Origin: an uncultured Erythrobacteraceae bacterium
GTDB lineage: Bacteria > Pseudomonadota > Alphaproteobacteria > Sphingomonadales > Sphingomonadaceae
Length of the DNA: 64,000 nucleotides
NCBI GenBank assembly: GCA_946482075.1
Contig: CAMLQG010000002.1
Coordinates: 15,303-79,302 of the forward strand
Direction: 5' to 3'
Part shown: positions 55,079 to 61,168 of the stretch, in pieces
Numbering within the stretch: the stretch's first letter is position 1
Layout: each line of letters begins with the position of its first letter
The notes under the pieces: model-generated
What the model saw: only the letters and a program-made list of their open reading frames with translations
The model's database searches: none
What the model was told of the DNA's origin: nothing
Program-made: the position numbers and the translations under genes

Positions 55079-57796
55079 ATGAAACTCACGAGATCCGTAG
55101 CTGCCGCGCTCGCGGGCAGCGTGTGCCTGGTTGCATTCGCGACCCCGGCCGCAGCTCAAGCACAAAGCTTCCGCATTCCGGCAGGCGACATGAAGAGCGC
55201 GCTCGACGCCTTCATCCGCCAGAGCGGTGTGGAAGTGGTCTATCGTGTCGACCAGTTGGGCGTGGCTCGCAGCGCGGGCGTAAGTGGAACGATGTCCGCC
55301 GAGAACGCGCTTAGGGTCTTGCTGACTGGCAGCGGGCTTGAAACCAAGCGCGACCCTTCCGGTGCCATCGCGATCGTGCCGGCCAAGCCTGCGGCCAAAT
55401 CCGCGTCCTATCGCCGGTCCAGCCAGGTCGCCTATGCGCAGCAGGACCAGGTTGAACCTGCACCGGCGCCGGCTGCCCGTTCCAACCAGTTGGACGAGAT
55501 CATCGTGACTGCGCGCCGCCGCGATGAAGCGCTCATCGACGTGCCGGTCGCAGTCTCGGCCGTTTCCGCCAGCGATCTCAACCGAAAAGGCGTGACCGAC
55601 ATCCAGCGTGCCGCAAAGCTGGTGCCTCAGGTCATCATGACCGAAACGCCCTCGGGAGCGGGAGCGAGCTTCTCTATCCGCGGTCTGGGCACCTCCTTCG
55701 GCGATCCAGGCCTGGAGCAGAGCGTGCTGGTCATGTTGGACGGCACGCCGATCACCCGCGGGCGCGTAGTGCTGATGGGCATGTTCGACATGGCTCAGAT
55801 CGAAGTTCTGAAAGGCCCGCAATCGCTGTTCTTCGGCAAGAACAGCCCGGCCGGCGTGCTTTCGGTGACGTCCGCCGGCCCGACTGACACGCTCAAGGGC
55901 TACGTGCGCGGTGGTTTTGAATTCGAAGCGCGGGAAAAATTCGTCGAAGCGGCCGTCTCCGGACCCCTAAGTGACACGTTCGGCGCGCGGCTCGCGATCC
56001 GCGCGTCTGACATGGACGGCTGGCTGAAGAACGTGGCGATATCCCGCCCTTCGCCCCTGCCTTTGGCGAACGCGACCTATTTCCCGGTCTCGGCGGAACC
56101 TGGCAGCGCGCGCCTGCCCGGAACGCGCGAGATCATGGGACGGCTGACTCTGAAATGGGAGCCGACCTCCGATTTCGATGCGACGCTGAAAGTTACTCTG
56201 GGCGACCGCAAGGACAAGGGCTTCGTCAACCAGCAATGGTGCGATCCCGCGATACACAAGGGGCCGGTTTCCGTCGGCGGCGTCCAGGACACCACGGATG
56301 GCTGCAAGTTTGACGGCAAGACCCTGCTGAACGGCGTCCCGCCGCAATATATCGGTCCGGACTGGGAAGGAATGCATGAGGATGGTGAACCCTTCGGTCG
56401 CCTGAAATCGATCCTCTCCAACCTGACGCTCAATTACAGCCTTGACGATCTCACGCTCACGTCCGTCACCAGCTACTGGAAGATCAAATATGCTTCTGTC
56501 GGAGCATACGATTACACCAGCTATGGTCTCGCGAGTTCGGCGATCGGTGAAACCACCGACAGCTTCTCCCAGGAGCTGCGGATGGTCACGGATTTCGATG
56601 GCCCGGTGAATGTGACGCTCGGCGGCTTCTACGAAAAGATCGACCGGCAGAATTATACCGATTCCCTCCTGTTCTTCGTGGGACCCGTGCCTGCCGGCCA
56701 GCCGGGCGCGGGACGGTATGACAGCTTCAATTCGCAAAACTTTGCGAAAGCCGAAACCATCTCGGGCTTCGGTCAGTTGCGCTGGGCGATCACCGACCAA
56801 CTGGAACTCGCAGGCGGCGTACGTTATACGAAGGAAACCCGCACGCAGCGGATCTTCAATACATACGTCCATCCGCGGGTGCAGCCGTCCCTAGGGCCCT
56901 TCGTTCCGGTCGGAGGAGAATTCACCGGCAAGTTCCGCGATACCAACTGGTCGCCCGAAGTCACCCTGTCCTACAAGCCCGCGCAGGACGTGATGGTCTA
57001 TGCGGCTTTCAAGACCGGCTACAAGTCGGGTGGGTTTCCCTCATTGTCGCTGTTCAAGCTCAAACCGGATTTGACTATTCCCCAATCCAGCGATTTCATC
57101 TTCGGGCCGGAAAAGGCCAAGGGTGGAGAAGTGGGCTTCAAAGCACAGCTCTTCGACCGCAAGCTGCGTGTCGAAGCGACAGCCTATCTCTACGATTATG
57201 ACGACCTTCAGCAGTCGATCTTCAATCCGTCCACTTTCAGCTTCTCGGTCCTCAATGCCGCCAGCGCGCGCATCAAGGGCGTCGAACTGCAGACGGAATG
57301 GGCGGCGACCCCGGAACTGCGGATCAATGCGAGCGCGGCGTATAACAGTGCCAAGTTCAAGAGCTTCCCCAACTCGCCCTGCTATACTGGCCAGACAGCG
57401 CCGCAGGGTTGCGTTGGCGGATCGCAGGATCTGGCCGGACGTACTCTTCCGCGCGCGCCGAAGTGGAACCTCATTGCCGGCATCAATTATGATGCGCCGC
57501 TGTCCGACGCGCTGATGATCGGCTTGAGCGGCGATGTGAGCTATCGCAGCCGCTATATCCTGCAGGAAACCCAAGCTCCCTATGCCGTGCAGAAGGGCTT
57601 CGCGCTGTGGAATGCCGGAGTTCGGCTTTACACCTCCGATGACCACTACGAACTGGCCTTCATCGGCCGCAACCTGGCCAACAAACACTATGCGGAATTC
57701 AGCTCCAACGCGACGTTCGCACAGGCACAGGATCAGTTGCATGGCGGAACCCCGCGGGGCCGCGAACTGCGTGTCCAAGGCACTTTCAGGTTCTGA
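55079..57796 (+). CDS. TonB-dependent transducer with STN signalling domain, FecA-like
   Basis: 905 residues. A signal peptide ends near AAAQAQ. Residues about 30-100 form the STN domain (FRIPAGDMKSALDAFIRQSG ... SAENALRVLLTGSGLE). A linker follows, then a TonB box (LDEIIVTARRRDEALIDVPV), a plug (IEVLKGPQSLFFGKNSPAGV) and a barrel ending RVQGTFRF. The STN domain makes it a transducer that signals through the FecR-like protein encoded 100 bp upstream. The arylsulfatase gene 71 bp downstream suggests that the ligand is a sulfate ester. Confidence 0.95.
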   Translation: MKLTRSVAAALAGSVCLVAFATPAAAQAQSFRIPAGDMKSALDAFIRQSGVEVVYRVDQLGVARSAGVSGTMSAENALRVLLTGSGLETKRDPSGAIAIVPAKPAAKSASYRRSSQVAYAQQDQVEPAPAPAARSNQLDEIIVTARRRDEALIDVPVAVSAVSASDLNRKGVTDIQRAAKLVPQVIMTETPSGAGASFSIRGLGTSFGDPGLEQSVLVMLDGTPITRGRVVLMGMFDMAQIEVLKGPQSLFFGKNSPAGVLSVTSAGPTDTLKGYVRGGFEFEAREKFVEAAVSGPLSDTFGARLAIRASDMDGWLKNVAISRPSPLPLANATYFPVSAEPGSARLPGTREIMGRLTLKWEPTSDFDATLKVTLGDRKDKGFVNQQWCDPAIHKGPVSVGGVQDTTDGCKFDGKTLLNGVPPQYIGPDWEGMHEDGEPFGRLKSILSNLTLNYSLDDLTLTSVTSYWKIKYASVGAYDYTSYGLASSAIGETTDSFSQELRMVTDFDGPVNVTLGGFYEKIDRQNYTDSLLFFVGPVPAGQPGAGRYDSFNSQNFAKAETISGFGQLRWAITDQLELAGGVRYTKETRTQRIFNTYVHPRVQPSLGPFVPVGGEFTGKFRDTNWSPEVTLSYKPAQDVMVYAAFKTGYKSGGFPSLSLFKLKPDLTIPQSSDFIFGPEKAKGGEVGFKAQLFDRKLRVEATAYLYDYDDLQQSIFNPSTFSFSVLNAASARIKGVELQTEWAATPELRINASAAYNSAKFKSFPNSPCYTGQTAPQGCVGGSQDLAGRTLPRAPKWNLIAGINYDAPLSDALMIGLSGDVSYRSRYILQETQAPYAVQKGFALWNAGVRLYTSDDHYELAFIGRNLANKHYAEFSSNATFAQAQDQLHGGTPRGRELRVQGTFRF

Positions 57797-57867
57797 CGAA
57801 AGCAGGCGGCAGAGGCAGCAGGCCGGCTGCTTCTGCCTTGGAAGCGCGAAAAACGGGAGAGAAGATC

Positions 57868-60216
57868 ATGCGTGGCGATTATTTGAAGCTGACCACTGCC
57901 TTGAGCACGCTGCTTTTCGGAATAGGAGCGGCACAGGCTCAGACGATGGAGGAACGCCAAGTTCTCCCGATCGCCACCAAGCCGTTCGCAGGGAAGATCG
58001 GCGACACGGCCACCACATCGATGCCCGCCTTTCCCGAGAAGCCCAAGGCGCCGCAAGGCGCGCCCAATGTCCTTCTCGTGATGACGGACGATGTGGGCTT
58101 CGCGGGCTCGAGCGTGTTCGGCGGGCTTATTCCCACTCCCAATCTGGACCGGCTGGCGAAGGCCGGGCTGCGCTACAATAATTTCAACACCACCGCGATG
58201 TGCTCTCCCAGCCGCGCGGCCTTGCTCACCGGCCGCAATCATCATGCAGTCGGCATGGGCGCGCTTCCGGACTTCTCCACGGGCTATCCCGGCTATCTGG
58301 GCGAAATCTCGAAGGATGCGGCCACCGTGGCCGAGATATTGAAAGGCAACGGCTACAACACTGCGATGTTCGGCAAGCACCACGACGCGCCCGTGTCGGA
58401 AGTCTCCATGACTGGCCCGTTCACAAACTGGCCCTCCAGTCTGGGCTTCGAATATTTCTACGGCTTCATGGGTTCCCAGACCGATCAATGGGCCCCCGCC
58501 CTGATCCGCGACACTCAACGTGCGGTCTACAAGCCTGGCGATCACTTGGACAAGATGCTGGCGGATGACGCGATCAACTGGATCCACAACCAGAAGGCGG
58601 CCGATCCGGATCGTCCCTTCTTCATCTATCTCGCGCCCGGCAGCGCGCATGCGCCGCTCCAGGCGCCCAAGGACTGGATCGAGAAGTTCAAGGGCAAGTT
58701 CGATCAGGGCTGGGATGCCGCACGCGAGCAGATCTTCAAGCAGCAGAAGGCAGCCGGCATCGTTCCGGCCAACACCAAGCTGACGGCGAGGCCCGATTTC
58801 GTGCCGGCCTGGTCCTCGCTCACCGCCGATCAGAAGAAGGCCGCTGCGCGTCTGATGGAAGTCTATGCGGCGCAGCTTGCCTATCAGGACGATCAATTCG
58901 GCCGGCTGGTGGCCGAATTGAAGCGGATGGGCCAGTTGGACAACACGCTGATCATCTTCGTCGAAGGGGACAATGGCGCGAGCCCGGAAGGCGGGCTGCA
59001 CGGCACCACGAACGATACCGGCGCGCTGGTCAACCGGCCGCCGGAACCGGATGAATGGCTGGTGGATTCGCTCGACCGGATGGGCGGCCCCAATGCCCAT
59101 TCCCATTATCCGATCGGCTGGGCCTGGGCGATGAACACGCCGTTCCGCTATTTCAAGCGTATCGGGTCGCATCTGGGCGGCATCCGCAACGGCATGGTCC
59201 TGTCCTGGCCGGCGAAGATCCAGGCCACCGGCGGCATCAGGACGCAGTTCTCCCATTTGATCGACGTCGCCCCGACGATCCTGGAAGCGGCGACCATCCC
59301 GGCTCCCCGGCAAGTGAACGGTATCCCCCAGCAGCCCATGGATGGCACCAGCCTGCAATACAGCTTCGCCTCCGCGAAGACGCCGGAGAAGTCGCGCTCG
59401 CAATATTTCGAACTGCTGACCAATCGCTCGATCTACCAGAATGGCTGGATGGCATCGACCACGCCACCGCCGGCGGGGCTGGAAATGGCGGTCAATGCCG
59501 GCAAGCACGTGGAACCGACCGATTATGCGTGGGAGCTCTACGATCTGAAGACGGACTTCAGCCAGGCGCATGACCTGGCGGCCAAGCATCCAGAGAAGCT
59601 TGCGGAGTTGAAGGAGGCCTGGCTGAAGGAAGCGCGCGAGAACAAGGTCCTTCCGCTCGACAACCAGCTGACGCCAGCGCGTGTGACCGCCGAAATCCGC
59701 GCGCGCGTCCCGGCTCGCTCAAGCTATGTCTATTGGGGCTCCGGCGTGGATCTGGAACGCGGCAATGTCGCTCCGATCCTGCAGAAATCCTACACCTTGA
59801 CCGCGTCGGTCACGATCCCTCGCGAGGGCGGCAAGGGCGTGCTTGCAGCGGTTGGTGACCGCTTCGGGGGCTGGAGCTTCTATCTCAAGGACGGGCTGCC
59901 TGTGGTGACCGAAGCCTATTCCGATCAGCCGCGTCACCATTTCAAACTGGCGGGCGCGGAACGCGTCCCCGCCGGCCCTGCAAAGATCGCCTATGAAGTG
60001 AAATACGTTCCCAATTCGACTGCGATCGATCTTACTATTTCGGTCAACGACAAGAAGGTCGGCAGCGGGCGCTTCCCCAACCGAATATTCATGGTCGATC
60101 AGGGCGAATCCTTCTCCGTCGGCCGTGACCTGTATGCTCCGGTAACGGACGATTACGAAGGCGAGGGAAGCTTCAATGGCACGATCGACAAGGTCCAGAT
60201 CGACATGGAACCGTAA
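57868..60216 (+). CDS. Arylsulfatase, formylglycine type, exported
   Basis: 782 residues from ATG 57868 (GGGAGAGAAG upstream; the frame begins at 57838). A signal peptide ends near AQAQ. The sulfatase signature CSPSRAALLTG puts the formylglycine precursor at Cys112, with metal ligands DD at 74-75 and DNG in EGDNGASPEGG. The last 150 residues form a jelly-roll-like beta domain. A Cys-type sulfatase needs a formylglycine-generating enzyme, not encoded in the window. It is the last gene of the sigma/FecR/STN-receptor set, so it probably releases sulfate from an imported or surface-bound organosulfate. Confidence 0.95.
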   Translation: MRGDYLKLTTALSTLLFGIGAAQAQTMEERQVLPIATKPFAGKIGDTATTSMPAFPEKPKAPQGAPNVLLVMTDDVGFAGSSVFGGLIPTPNLDRLAKAGLRYNNFNTTAMCSPSRAALLTGRNHHAVGMGALPDFSTGYPGYLGEISKDAATVAEILKGNGYNTAMFGKHHDAPVSEVSMTGPFTNWPSSLGFEYFYGFMGSQTDQWAPALIRDTQRAVYKPGDHLDKMLADDAINWIHNQKAADPDRPFFIYLAPGSAHAPLQAPKDWIEKFKGKFDQGWDAAREQIFKQQKAAGIVPANTKLTARPDFVPAWSSLTADQKKAAARLMEVYAAQLAYQDDQFGRLVAELKRMGQLDNTLIIFVEGDNGASPEGGLHGTTNDTGALVNRPPEPDEWLVDSLDRMGGPNAHSHYPIGWAWAMNTPFRYFKRIGSHLGGIRNGMVLSWPAKIQATGGIRTQFSHLIDVAPTILEAATIPAPRQVNGIPQQPMDGTSLQYSFASAKTPEKSRSQYFELLTNRSIYQNGWMASTTPPPAGLEMAVNAGKHVEPTDYAWELYDLKTDFSQAHDLAAKHPEKLAELKEAWLKEARENKVLPLDNQLTPARVTAEIRARVPARSSYVYWGSGVDLERGNVAPILQKSYTLTASVTIPREGGKGVLAAVGDRFGGWSFYLKDGLPVVTEAYSDQPRHHFKLAGAERVPAGPAKIAYEVKYVPNSTAIDLTISVNDKKVGSGRFPNRIFMVDQGESFSVGRDLYAPVTDDYEGEGSFNGTIDKVQIDMEP

Positions 60217-60302
60217 TTTCACCTGAACGCCCGCAGGCAGGAACCGTTCGATCGTCAGAGATGAAGACGTAGTCGATCGCTACTTGAAGGCGCGAATGTC
60301 CG

Positions 60303-60658
60303 TTAGCTCCCGCCGCTCGCCCCCTGGCTGTAGGAGTTGATCGGATCGTAGCTCTGCGCGAAATCGGCGTAATTGGTCGAACCGGTGCTGCCATTGCGGA
60401 ACGCGCCGGACCCTTGCGTCGCCGTGCGGTTGGCGATCGAGACCGAATAGTCGGTCTCCGTGGTGCCGTTATTGCCGACATAGCCGAGTTCCCGGCCTTC
60501 GAAGCGATACCAGATCTCGTGCGGATCGCCCTGGCCGGAGTTCCCGTCCGCCTCATCGCGCCGGATGATCTGCCCGTTCTCGTCCGTCTTGTAAGTCACC
60601 GTGCGATTGCGCCCGTCGGCAATGACGGCCGTCGTCAGACGGCCGGCCGCATCGTAGT
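60303..60658 (-). pseudogene. Orphan Rhs core fragment
   Basis: About 118 codons encode the same Rhs core segment as residues about 151-268 of the large Rhs protein (TYKTDENGQIIRRDEADGNS through NYADFAQSYDPINSYSQGAS), then end at GGS-stop where the full gene continues into its LysM-like module. There is no start codon matched to a ribosome site and no toxin tip. It is a leftover or displaced Rhs 3' end. Confidence 0.85.
60304..60658. repeat. 355-bp direct repeat, left copy
   Basis: Nearly identical (seven or so differences by eye) to 63192-63546, with a constant offset of 2888 bp and the same orientation. The two copies bracket the toxin tip and immunity gene. Confidence 0.92.
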
Positions 60659-60763
60659 GCAGGTCACACGATCGGTTGTTTAGGGCTTACGGGCCGTTAC
60701 CAAGCAACAACTAGCCTGCATGAACTGTCACACAATTTCTGCTGTCTATGCGGCGATAATCCA

Positions 60764-61159
60764 TTAGATTTCTGTAAGAAGATCCTTCATCCGGTCAACC
60801 GTTAACCCGTATTTCTCACCGGCATGGACAAGCGCAATGAGTGTCGCTTTACGATAAACTGTCACCATCTCGTCTTCTGTTGCATCGAGCAAGCGATGGG
60901 TGTCAATCTCAATGGCAAGCGGCAGCTCGCCGTCCTTCGGATCGATTTTGTCATAGTGAGGTGCATTCTCGTCAACTAAGCCATAACGTATCGATAGTCC
61001 GATCCATGTGAATGGCGCATTCGAAAGATATTCCGACTGGATGATTTCCTGTTCAAGATCGTCGCGAGCGCGATTGGCAGCCGCCCCATTAAGCTTAGCT
61101 GAAATTCGAGCCTTCGTGAGCGCGATACCAGACAACACGAGTTTTCGATTGTGAGCCAC
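60764..61159 (-). CDS. Candidate immunity protein for the Rhs toxin
   Basis: 131 residues from GTG 61159, with TAGGAG 7 nt upstream and only 9 bp after the Rhs stop. The sequence (EIIQSEYLSNAPFTWIGLSI, RYGLVDENAPHYDKIDPKDG, LPLAIEIDTHRLLDATEDEM) is a soluble alpha+beta protein that reminds me of the Imm39-type immunity family; I could not verify that. Position immediately after a polymorphic toxin on the same strand, plus a sharp drop in GC content, supports immunity function. It should neutralise the nuclease tip in the producing cell. Confidence 0.75.
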   Translation of the reverse strand: MAHNRKLVLSGIALTKARISAKLNGAAANRARDDLEQEIIQSEYLSNAPFTWIGLSIRYGLVDENAPHYDKIDPKDGELPLAIEIDTHRLLDATEDEMVTVYRKATLIALVHAGEKYGLTVDRMKDLLTEI

Positions 61160-61168
61160 GTCTTGCTC

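Noticed and set aside
57733..59589. 618-codon minus-strand open frame
   Set aside because: Antisense of the arylsulfatase; no motif and no ribosome site.
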